The notes below the pieces were generated by a model. It did not search any database and had not been told where the DNA came from. It saw only the letters and a program-made list of their open reading frames with translations. Both the position numbers and the translations under genes were made by a program. A stretch of 64,000 nucleotides of DNA from Toxotes chatareus (lineage: Eukaryota > Chordata > Actinopteri > Toxotidae): assembly GCA_016801885.1 (NCBI GenBank), contig CM028894.1:7695241-7759240 (forward strand). The letters run 5' to 3'. Numbering within the stretch: the stretch's first letter is position 1; each line of letters begins with the position of its first letter. Below, piece by piece: positions 53,169 through 61,789 of the stretch.

Positions 53169-53700
53169 GACACGCTCAGCAGACACACAAACACACTGTA
53201 CGTACATCCACAAACACAAAGCGAGCATGAATGTGCCTGATTTAAATGGCTTTGTGTAGAATTTTTATGTGAACGCCGGTGAAATCCTGCATGTGGCAGC
53301 TTTAATCTTTATCCATTCATGCACAGTTGCTGTTAATCACATCACTGTTGTGTGGCACCTGTAAGCACACACATTTATACTAAGTTTGCTTGAATTTTCA
53401 GCCTCAGAACTAAACGTGGAAAAAACCTCTCAGACTCCTAAACAGACGCCATATTCACATTTTACTAGAGATACAAGATATTCTCTGTAAAGTGAGTCTG
53501 GTCAAGATGTCACATAAATTAGACACAGCCTGGAGGGTACGTGACTGAAATGAGTGTGATATTGCTGTTTGTATGGATACATTAGTGTGTGTTTGTTTGA
53601 AATGGGTAATTGAGAGTGTCTCAGGTGAGTGTTTGTGCGTATGAGTGTGCATGTATCAACTGCATGTGTGTGTTTGTAGGTATGTTTGAAACGTTTGAAA

Positions 53701-53762
53701 TATGTGTGTTTGTGTGTGTGTGTGTGTGTGTCTGTCTGTCTGTGTTTATGTGTGTGCCATAG
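53701..53762 (+). repeat. UG-repeat tract leading into ninj2 exon copy c
   Basis: About 60 bases of TG and TCTG repeats end in GTGTGCCATAG, the acceptor of copy c. Position and composition parallel the tracts before copies b and d. Confidence 0.9.
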
Positions 53763-53929
53763 CCCGCAGGGACCTGAACGTGGTGTCCAATCAGAAACGA
53801 CTCGACTACCTGAACAACGTTGCAACAGGCATCATCTTTGTCACCACGGTGATTAACTTCTTCATCAGCTTCTTCGGATCCAAGAGGACTGGCTTCTTCC
53901 GCTGGCTGCTGGCTCGACTCCACTTCTGA
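53763..53929 (+). CDS. ninj2: ninj2 terminal exon copy c (second transmembrane helix and tail)
   Basis: The acceptor is GTGTGCCATAG. In the shared phase the exon encodes ARRDLNVVSNQKRLDYLNNV, ATGIIFVTTVINFFISFFG and the tail SKRTGFFRWLLARLHF, then stop (isoform of about 159 residues). It is the closest relative of copy d, with 37 of 54 aligned residues identical. In the shared block QKRLDYLNNVAT, six of the twelve codons differ and every difference is silent, which argues for long purifying selection on both copies. The polyadenylation signal at 54410-54415 lies about 480 bases after its stop. Confidence 0.88.
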
Positions 53930-54409
53930 CACACGCTTACACAAAACTCACGTGCACTCATATGTCAAACACATTTACACACTTGCATGCATGCACCCAC
54001 ACACACACTCTGTGCACAAGCATTTCATCTGTGCACTTGTTGATTCAAAGTTAAAGTTCAGTTTACAAAGGTCTGTGCCCTTGTAATTTGTACAAAGCCG
54101 AGAGACATAAGCCACATACATTCAAACATCATATCTTACGTATTATTCAGGCTTTGAAAGGTGTTGTTGTGCTGATTTCAGGCCATAATCCCACTAAAAT
54201 ACCTTCACTTTAACCAACTGAACATCTATTTAAATATGTATTATTTTATTTGCTGAAATAACATGCTTGAAGTTTCATTTCTAAAGTTGTGCATCTTATT
54301 TATTCTCAAAATTTGTTTCACAAAAAATGTTTTTTATGATTCAATCTTATAGAGATACCAGGGTAATAGAAACAAGCGACATATGTACACACTGTCCTTC
54401 AGAAAGCTG

Positions 54410-54415
54410 AATAAA
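54410..54415 (+). terminator. ninj2: AATAAA polyadenylation signal after ninj2 exon copy c
   Basis: AATAAA is followed within 30-60 bases by a strongly GT/T-rich stretch (TTGTTGTGGTTTTTGGTGTT), the expected downstream element. It would end transcripts using terminal exons a, b or c, and it precedes copy d. Confidence 0.75.
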
Positions 54416-54574
54416 TGTAGCGATTTAACAGAAGCCTGTGCTTTGCTTGTTGTGGTTTTTGGTGTTTGGTGCATTAGTCACTGTGACTGGTCAGTGAAGT
54501 GTGAAAATAATGAATGCAAAGTAACATTAGCATGAACAAGGAGTGGGTGTAATTTCAGAATTTCAGAAACTATA

Positions 54575-54603
54575 GTGTGTGTGTGTGTGTGTGTGTGTCA
54601 CAG
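54575..54603 (+). repeat. UG-repeat tract leading into ninj2 exon copy d
   Basis: A (GT)12 run followed by CACAG forms the acceptor of copy d. The mirror (CA)n run at 54770-54794 starts just after this exon's stop, so the exon is bracketed by complementary repeats. Confidence 0.9.
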
Positions 54604-54767
54604 GACGCCGGGACCTGAATAACTCTGCTCTACAGAAGCGTCTGGACTACCTGAACAACGTAGCGACCATCATAGTCTTCATCACCACAGTCCTCAACTT
54701 CTTCATCAGTACCTTTGGCATGCAGCGCACTGGACACTTTCCATGGCTTATGATGCGCATTCACTGA
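54604..54767 (+). CDS. ninj2: ninj2 terminal exon copy d (second transmembrane helix and tail)
   Basis: The acceptor is TGTGTGTCACAG. In the shared phase it encodes GRRDLNNSALQKRLDYLNNV, ATIIVFITTVLNFFISTFG and the tail MQRTGHFPWLMMRIH, then stop (isoform of about 158 residues). The first residue is Gly, not Ala, because the exon begins GA. The sequence is fully open, with all ninjurin hallmarks of the second membrane helix. It has its own polyadenylation signal at 55055-55060. A transcript using it must skip copies a to c and also bypass the signal at 54410. Confidence 0.88.
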
Positions 54768-55054
54768 TACACACACACACACACACACACACACTTCTGC
54801 TGACAATTATACCTTTACATTGCATTACCACAGACACACTCACAACAGCTCGTAACATGTATAGACATAGAGGACTGTTTGCCTTTTATTTGGACCATTT
54901 GTTGTGTAACTTAAAACACACTAACATAACATATTCTAACACAGGTGTTGTTCACGGCTCACATGTTAATATTAGCCTACTCAATGTGTGCTTTTCTCTA
55001 CTCTGCAGAGACTCATGAGACTCATTTCTCTCTAAATGTTTGTCTAAGCACTGA

Positions 55055-55060
55055 AATAAA
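55055..55060 (+). terminator. ninj2: AATAAA polyadenylation signal after ninj2 exon copy d
   Basis: AATAAA lies about 290 bases after the copy d stop, with a T/GT-rich stretch (AATGTTTTTTTCTCAGTGTT) downstream. Confidence 0.75.
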
Positions 55061-55386
55061 AATGTGTTAAAAATGTTTTTTTCTCAGTGTTTATGCAAAT
55101 GGTAACACATCTGCCTTCAAAGCTATTTAAAGCACAAATCCAGCACTTTAATTTGAATGAGATAACCCCTATGCTGTGATATGTGCCCTTCTTTTTTTTT
55201 TTTTACCAGTTTAATCACTTAATGGCGCTATCTAGTGAAATAACTCAGGATCACAGAAGCCATCCTCATTCATCATCTAACAACTGCTCACACCAGTAAA
55301 ATCAAACAAAATCAACAAATAAAACAAAATAAAACAAAACGCGTCAGTCTTTTTTTTTTTAAGATGAAGAATGACTCATTATATTA

Positions 55387-55399
55387 AGGTCAAAGGTCA
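55387..55399 (+). promoter_or_regulatory. Perfect DR1 nuclear-receptor motif
   Basis: AGGTCA-A-AGGTCA is an exact direct repeat with a one-base spacer, the consensus bound by HNF4, RXR heterodimers with PPAR, and COUP-TF. It sits between the ninj2 3' end and the TRIM first exon. It may be a relic of the dispersed repeat that carries a similar core at 26481-26493. Confidence 0.4.
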
Positions 55400-55739
55400 A
55401 GCTCCAGACCAACCTACTCATCTACTTTATTCTTTTAGATCAGTTGTACTGCTGTACTGATGACTCCATATTGGCTAATTTTACAGAAAATAAAGAAAAT
55501 GCAGGAAGAGGTATGTATCAGACAATACTATAAGATATTTTGATTTTTTTGGGTTTTCTACTACATTACCATAATTTGTCTGAACGCGTCTAATCTAGGG
55601 GCACCATCTCTATTAATCTCAGATTTGTTTTTTAAAAATATAATCACACCAGGCAGACTGTAAAATTACATAAAAATAAAAGGCCACGACAATAAAGAAA
55701 CTGTCCAAACAGTGTGAGGGGAATGGGCCAAGCTGAAGT

Positions 55740-55857
55740 GAGCTTTAGTTCGTTTTTCCAGAGGGAGGAGCTGGGAGCGATGAAGTGTGTCCTTCCGAAG
55801 AAACGAAACTACACTTAAAGTCAAACTTTTTCACAAACAACACAGACTTCACTGCAG
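55740..55857 (+). other. TRIM gene noncoding exon 1 and proximal promoter (inferred)
   Basis: ACTGCAG|GTAGAG is a good donor at 55857/55858. No ATG-initiated long frame precedes it, so the exon is probably 5' UTR, spliced to the acceptor at 56992. The preceding bases include GAAGAAACGAAACT (about 55797-55810), loosely like an interferon-response element, though the spacing between the GAAA units is one base shorter than the consensus. The start of transcription was not resolved. Confidence 0.5.
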
Positions 55858-56994
55858 GTAGAGTGATCGTTTTTAGTCTTAATCTGAATTATTATTTTAG
55901 TTCCTCCATTCTGTTTGTTGTGCTGTTATCCTAACAAATAATACCAGTTTGAATAATTCAGCAGACCGTGTGCAGATTATACACATGGTATAAAAAACAT
56001 TAGATCACGGAAGTTCGTAACCGCAGATCTCAATGCAAACTATCTCTTGACTGTGTTTTACAGGGGAAACTCAGCATGTCTTGTATGTAATTAAAGATTT
56101 AAGATCGACTAATTTCAAGTTGGTTTTATTAAAAAAAAAAATTAACAGCTTATAACGTGTTTACTGTTGAGCTCAAATGTTGTTTTTCTCGTGTTTCGAA
56201 GGGGAAATGATCACTGGCGCGTTGCCAGCGTACGTTTCAGTGCGCAGAACCTTTGAATACGGATCAAACTGGGAGTTTTCGTTCGATTATAACCATAAAT
56301 CTTTTTTTATTTGAACTTCCTTTTGTCTCTTATCGTCAGATGATATAATATATCCTGCACTACTGGCTACTTCCCATAGCTCATGACACCTATGCTCTGC
56401 AGTAACCTAAAGTATAACTGACTACTGCGATATTCCACAGCCTGGGAAGATTTACTGTGATGTGGGTCAAAATGGTATTTGAGAACACTGAGAAGATGAT
56501 ACATGTCCTTTACTGCACGTTTGTTGCACTAATCACTACTGTAACCACAAGAATGACTTTTTAATTTGACTGGGCATGTTTGCATTGCTTGGGTTGATGA
56601 GTAACTCATCATTAGTTTCAGGGGGGTGCTCTGGTGGCCTTGAATTTCAGGCCAGGAACCTGTGTTGCATCATCCCTTATCTCTCTCCACCCTCATTTTC
56701 TGTCATCTCTCTGCTGTTTGATATCCAAAATGCCACAAAAATAATAAATAATGAAATTTAAAAAATGTTATCGAGTGAAGCTCAGTCTTAGCTTTTGTCA
56801 AAACTACCGAAGTTACCAGAAACAGGTTAGAGTTCAATGAGGCTAATAAACTAATCAGAAAATGACTGCACACAGTACTACTGCTAAATATTAAATCCAA
56901 CCAGTATATCTACAGCAGCATTTAATATCAGTCACACCTTTTCACCTTTTCTGACCAAAACCATAATCATCAAATCCTCTCCTCTTACCTAGAC

Positions 56995-58824
56995 ATGGCC
57001 TCAGCCAGCAGCCTCCCATGTGAAGAACAGCTCCTGTGTTCTATCTGCCTGTGTGTGTTCACGGAGCCTGTCACTACTCCATGCGGGCACAACTACTGCA
57101 AGGCTTGTATCATAGGGTACTGGGCCAGCAGTGGCCTGACACAGTGCCCTCTCTGCAAGAAGAGGTTCCGCAGAAGACCACAGCTTCAGGTCAACACAGA
57201 GTTCAGAGATATGGTGGAGCATTTCAACAACATGAGGGTGAGAAGTGACGATGAGACCCTTGCAAAACCAGGGGAGGTGCCCTGTGACATCTGCTTCGGG
57301 CTGAAGCTCAAAGCCCAGAAGACGTGTCTGGTGTGTTTAGCCTCGTACTGCCAACTTCACCTGGAGCCTCATCAGAGAGTCAAAACCCTTAAGAAGCACA
57401 AGCTGACTGACCCTGTGTCAAACCTGGAGGACAGGGTGTGTAAGAGGCACGATAAGATGTTTGAGTTCTTCTGTCACTCAGACCAGACATGTGTTTGTTT
57501 GATGTGCTTGAAAGATGACCATATGATGCACGTAGCTGTCCCGTTAGAGCATGTGTTCAGAGAGAGGAAAGCCCAGCTGGAGAATGTGTCATCAGAAATG
57601 AACATGATTGAAGACACTGTAGCCACGAGTATTAAGGAAATTAAATACTCAATTGAACAGAGCAAGAAAAAGTCAGAGAAAGAGATAGCAGACATTGATG
57701 AGGTTTTTGCTGCTCTGGTGGCCTCTCTGAAAAGAAGACAGGCTGAAGTGGTTGAGGTGATCCAGGAGAAGCAGAAAGCAGCACAGAAGCAGGCTGAAGA
57801 CCGTGTGACACAACTGGAGCAAGAAGTCAATGAGTTGAGGAGGAGGAGATCCAAAATTGAGCAGGTCTCACAAGCAGAGGACGACATCCACCACCTGCAG
57901 AACTGGCCATCCCTCTATTTCTCTGCACTCAACATGGACCAGTTCCTCCCCGAGTCCTTCTCCTCCCCTCCATTTGCACCAGATCTCTCTGACAGCAGTC
58001 AACAGAATTACGTGGAAATGGTTAAAAAAGCGGTGGCTAAGACTGAAAAGACACTCAGTAATGAGATGGAGATGCTTCTTCATGGGGTCACGCCGTCTGA
58101 TGACTGTGAGAGCGCTAAACAGCCTGATGCAGCAGAAAAACTGATGACAGATGTGTTTGTTAAAGAAGCGTGGAATCCGCCTCAGGACAGGCTGATGATG
58201 ATCCAGCAGTGTGATGCCATGGATGTGACTCTGGACTCCTACACAGCCAATCACAGACTCGTGGTGTCTGAGAATGGGAAGCAGCTCAGATTTAATCAAG
58301 GCCAGGTCTTGGTTAATGCTTTGTTTGTGAGAAGATTTACCTATCAGCCTTTCATCCTTGGAGAACAAGGCTTTTCCTCAGGCAGATTCTACTATGAGGT
58401 TCAGGTCAGTGGGAGTGCAGGCTGGGTCCTGGGAGTGGTCAAAGAGTCCATAGACAAGGAAATCTTTTGGCCTCCCACCCCTGAGAGGGGAGGCTGGACA
58501 TTTGGTAAATTGCACGACGAAGATCAATATTTTTTTGAATCTGGTTCCCTGCTCTTGAGGCAAAGCCCCCAGACAGTTGGTGTGTTTGTGGATTATGAGA
58601 AGGGAGAGGTCTCCTTCTACGATGTAGACACCAGGACTCTGCTCTATTCTTACACAGAATGTATCTTCACTGAGTCCACTCCAGTACTAAAGCTTTTGCT
58701 CTATTCCCTGGCTGGCATTCCCAGTCTCATAAGCACTAGACCAAAGCTTTACCCTTTTTTTGGTGTTTATGGAGACGACCAGGACAGCGTACTTACCATC
58801 ACTCCTGTAGCTCCTGCACCGTAA
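56995..58824 (+). CDS. TRIM E3 ubiquitin ligase, RING/B-box/coiled-coil/PRY-SPRY (bloodthirsty/TRIM39-like)
   Basis: This is a complete 609-residue TRIM in one coding exon. The acceptor CTCTCCTCTTACCTAG is two bases before the ATG. The RING domain has all eight zinc ligands (C15, C18, C30, H32, C35, C38, C51, C54). A first B-box follows from C97 to about H126 (CDIC, CLVC). A B-box 2 runs from C149/H152 to about H179. The coiled coil spans about 190-300. PRY starts near 405 (DVTLDSYTANHRLVVSENGK), and SPRY holds GRFYYEVQV, GWVLGV, WTFGKL and VGVFVDYEKGEVSFYDV up to about 575. The arrangement and wording resemble the fish bloodthirsty/TRIM39/TRIM21-like expansion, whose members act as cytosolic ubiquitin ligases, several in antiviral or inflammatory signalling. 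SPRY should bind the target. The exact orthologue cannot be named. The gene follows ninj2 on the same strand. Nothing is missing or broken. Confidence 0.95.
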   Translation: MASASSLPCEEQLLCSICLCVFTEPVTTPCGHNYCKACIIGYWASSGLTQCPLCKKRFRRRPQLQVNTEFRDMVEHFNNMRVRSDDETLAKPGEVPCDICFGLKLKAQKTCLVCLASYCQLHLEPHQRVKTLKKHKLTDPVSNLEDRVCKRHDKMFEFFCHSDQTCVCLMCLKDDHMMHVAVPLEHVFRERKAQLENVSSEMNMIEDTVATSIKEIKYSIEQSKKKSEKEIADIDEVFAALVASLKRRQAEVVEVIQEKQKAAQKQAEDRVTQLEQEVNELRRRRSKIEQVSQAEDDIHHLQNWPSLYFSALNMDQFLPESFSSPPFAPDLSDSSQQNYVEMVKKAVAKTEKTLSNEMEMLLHGVTPSDDCESAKQPDAAEKLMTDVFVKEAWNPPQDRLMMIQQCDAMDVTLDSYTANHRLVVSENGKQLRFNQGQVLVNALFVRRFTYQPFILGEQGFSSGRFYYEVQVSGSAGWVLGVVKESIDKEIFWPPTPERGGWTFGKLHDEDQYFFESGSLLLRQSPQTVGVFVDYEKGEVSFYDVDTRTLLYSYTECIFTESTPVLKLLLYSLAGIPSLISTRPKLYPFFGVYGDDQDSVLTITPVAPAP

Positions 58825-59631
58825 TGTGCCACATACATCAGGAGAATTTGATGTGTAACTTCTACCGAAAGGTTTTCTCTCACACTTCGGCTCTGTTTGT
58901 TAGTAATGGGGGGTATACACATTATTGGATTTCACTGTTAAACACTGTATACTTCCTGGAACAGAGACCTGATAACAACTATGGTCATCAGACAGCAGAA
59001 GTAATGTGTATATATGTTCTATATGTTGTTTTTGTGTTAACCAAACAAAGCAAGTAAGATCACTAGTTTGACAGTTGGTGCTGAGGTTAATTTCTAGTTG
59101 GTAGGAGGGAAACTGTAGATCAGTCATATACACACAAGTTGCAATACCCACATTTGACCAGAAGGTGGCAGGATTGTTTAACTAGTGTTCTGGTCCGTTT
59201 CTGAAAGAAGCAATGAGGAAACGAGGACTGGACAGTGGGATCATGGAAACTCAATTCAATTTTATAATCACTTTCAAAAAATACTTTTAGTAGTTTAATA
59301 TTAGTATCATTAGTCGTGGTTTACATAGTTTTTGACATTTCTGAACATCATTTTTTTTCTCACGTCATGCTTCATTATCAATAATCATGTTCATCACGTA
59401 TTTCTTTTAATTTTAGCATACAGTTCTGGGCAGATAATATGTTAGCTAATAATGCTAATCAGGACACGGTACTTACATGGACATACTTTTATGTTTTGAT
59501 CACTTCAGAGTCCATAATTGATTTTATGTTATCCTTTTATCCACCTGGCATGATTGGCCAAACTGCACCTGATAAATGAGCTTCAGGTGTTTGCTATGTA
59601 TTATGTAACTGATATGTATTTTTTCCTGCTC
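58825..59631 (+). other. TRIM 3' untranslated region (inferred)
   Basis: This AT-rich stretch of about 0.8 kb has no supported coding sequence. It leads to the AATAAA at 59632. Confidence 0.6.
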
Positions 59632-59637
59632 AATAAA
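59632..59637 (+). terminator. AATAAA polyadenylation signal of the TRIM gene
   Basis: AATAAA in CTCAATAAAACTGG is followed by T-rich and TGTGTT sequence. It is the first good signal after the TRIM stop codon. Confidence 0.7.
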
Positions 59638-61207
59638 ACTGGATTTCTTTTTAAAAAATTGTATTTTTCTGTGTTCCTCGACACAACATCAAGATCAAGT
59701 GTCTTGCTCATGTCTCAAGAGACTGTTAAGACTTAATAGTCCTCTATAGCTTTAAGTCTACCGTTATCAATATGCTTGATAGAAACATAGATTGATGAAG
59801 ATGATTGGATTTAATGGAATTCTGAAAAGGGCAGAACTTTGTAGCACTTCTCAAAACAGTGATACAAATCTTTACAATAATAAAACACATAAAAGCCGCT
59901 GGCAACCAAAATAACCGGTAAAAGTTCTCACTGATCGAGTCAGTGGAGACATTTCAGAGGAGAGCGCTGGTCCACCACCCCTGATGTGTTTCTCTCGAGG
60001 GGAACTTTAGCCAGCAAACTATTTATACCTCAGCTGTCTGACTGACTGGCGCCCAGGGAACTAGGACACTGTGTGTGTGTGTGTATGTGTGTGTGTGTGT
60101 GTATGTGTGGGTGTCTTTGGTCAATGTCTAGTTGGGAAAGATGTCTGTGTAATTGTGTGTGAGACAGACACTCAAAGAAAGAGACCTGTGGGATCACAGT
60201 GACCAGCCATAAAATATGCCACATACTTTACTCTCACCCGATACTGTATGTAGGTCATTCACTCATCAAACGCAGACTGACTCTGAAGTGTGAACCTGCC
60301 ACAGGTCCTGAAATGGTGAGACAATGCATAGATGCAAAAAGATCTTACAAGCATCACACTAAAGAGATGAGACACCTCTAAACGTGAACAAATAAAACGA
60401 GTATAAGTGATCGAAGTTACCAAAAATCAAACTTTGTGAGCTCATCTCCTCCTAGTGGCCAACTCACATCTGACCACAGATGAATTTGCCATCACATGAT
60501 GTCAAATTCATCATGTGATGAACTCAATACAGATCCATGACTGCGCATTAGGAATATTAGACAACATTTATTGAACTTGCCTGGCATTCAGTTCTGAGAC
60601 AAGCCAAATGGTGACCTTTTAGGTTAACTAAGAAGATTATCCAAGAGTTGGTTAAAACCTGTTATCTAAAAGCACTTAAGTTATTTAAAAAAAAAAAAAA
60701 AAAAACAAGTTTCTCTTCTCTGTTTCTCTAATATATCTGTGAGTAACCTGTATTCATGTAAATGTTTAGAGGTACTTATCCTAGCATTTCCATTTTTATG
60801 CTACGTTATACTTCTATTCTGCTACGTTTCAGAAGCAAAATTATACTTTTTACTCTACAGCCTTTATTTGACCGCCATTACAGTTTAATAGTTCAGATAA
60901 AGAGTGGTGTTGAGCAGAGGATTAATTCTTCTTCTATGGCACTTAGTATATTGTACAAGACCATAACACTGAAGTGGCTTTTGATTTCTCTCAGTTATAA
61001 TGTAAAGGAAGGACAACAAAGACAGCTATGAAGATTACCACTGCAAATAATCTTAGTGTTGAATGCTTTCATCGTATAAAAAGGATATAAAAATAAAAGA
61101 TTTTTAAAAATATGACAAGTGATAAATGGACAATGTTTGGATTTATGGGAATATTTAGCTTCCGACATTAAACGCATTTCTCTCATTTAACGGTGACTTT
61201 TCATAAC
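59638..61207. other. Intergenic region downstream of TRIM
   Basis: No coding exon is supported. It holds a GT-rich repeat at about 60069-60113, a double hairpin at 60479-60520, a poly-A run near 60686-60705, and otherwise AT-rich sequence. Confidence 0.6.
60479..60520. repeat. Two overlapping, mutually exclusive inverted repeats
   Basis: CATCACATGATG (60490-60501) pairs perfectly with CATCATGTGATG (60509-60520) over a 7-base loop. GATGAATTTG (60479-60488) pairs perfectly with CAAATTCATC (60503-60512). The second arms overlap, so only one hairpin can form at a time. It may be the remains of a small palindromic element. Confidence 0.75.
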
Positions 61208-61275
61208 GGAAGGGAGGAAGGGAGGAAGGAGGAAGAGGGAGGAAGGGAGGAGGGAGGAAGGGAGGAAGGGAGGAA
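61208..61275 (+). repeat. Polypurine GGAGGAAGG tract
   Basis: About 68 bases are almost purely A and G in GGAAGGGA-like units, directly upstream of the CpG island. Such mirror-like purine tracts can adopt triplex DNA and are common at vertebrate promoters. Confidence 0.8.
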
Positions 61276-61303
61276 CGTCTCGGGGGCGCGCGCTCCACCG
61301 TCG

Positions 61304-61311
61304 TGACGTCA
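61304..61311. promoter_or_regulatory. Perfect CRE palindrome TGACGTCA
   Basis: The full 8-base CREB/ATF consensus lies inside the CpG island, in the position expected for a proximal promoter element. Confidence 0.65.
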
Positions 61312-61690
61312 CGGGAGCGCCCGAGCAGCGGGGAAGCCACCAGTGGTGGAGCTGGCAAAGACGGAAAAGAGGCACAGATAGACAGGGGAGATATAGACAG
61401 GAGACAGGAGGGGGTGGGAGAGAGACCGCCGCAAGACGGGGGAGACAGGCCGTCAGAGAGCGTTTCACCTCGGCTGACCGTGTGTTACGTTTGCGGAGCG
61501 TCACTTTGAGGTCTGACAGCGGCGGAGTTGCTGAAGAGGATATGTGACTGGCCTTTTTCTTTAAACACGGAGCTTATTTCACAACCGACGGCAGCAACGT
61601 TAACACAGCCGCAGTGAGTACTGGAACTTAGCCGGCAGTCTGAGTGTGTGCGTGTACACATGCATGATTTAACACACGGGCCTACGCTTA

Positions 61691-61700
61691 TGTGTGTGTT

Positions 61701-61769
<69 letters not shown>

Positions 61770-61789
61770 ATATGTGTGTGTGTGTGTGG
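61691..61789. repeat. Long TG/TA microsatellite
   Basis: An uninterrupted TG run at 61711-61767 is flanked by TATATA and further TG units. It is the longest dinucleotide tract in the window. Open frames on both strands here are repeat translations. Confidence 0.95.

Noticed and set aside
52679..53230. 183-codon frame spanning the copy a CA repeat and copy b
   Set aside because: It reads copy b out of the ninjurin frame, and the first half is CA/GT repeat. Only the alternative acceptor at 53033 would use part of it.
55797..55810. Interferon-stimulated response element in front of the TRIM exon
   Set aside because: The GAAA units are spaced one base apart instead of two, so the match is loose. 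Mentioned only as a possibility in the exon entry.
57474..58368. Minus-strand open frames of 137 and 166 codons within the TRIM exon
   Set aside because: Antisense to a complete TRIM coding sequence and without recognisable domains.
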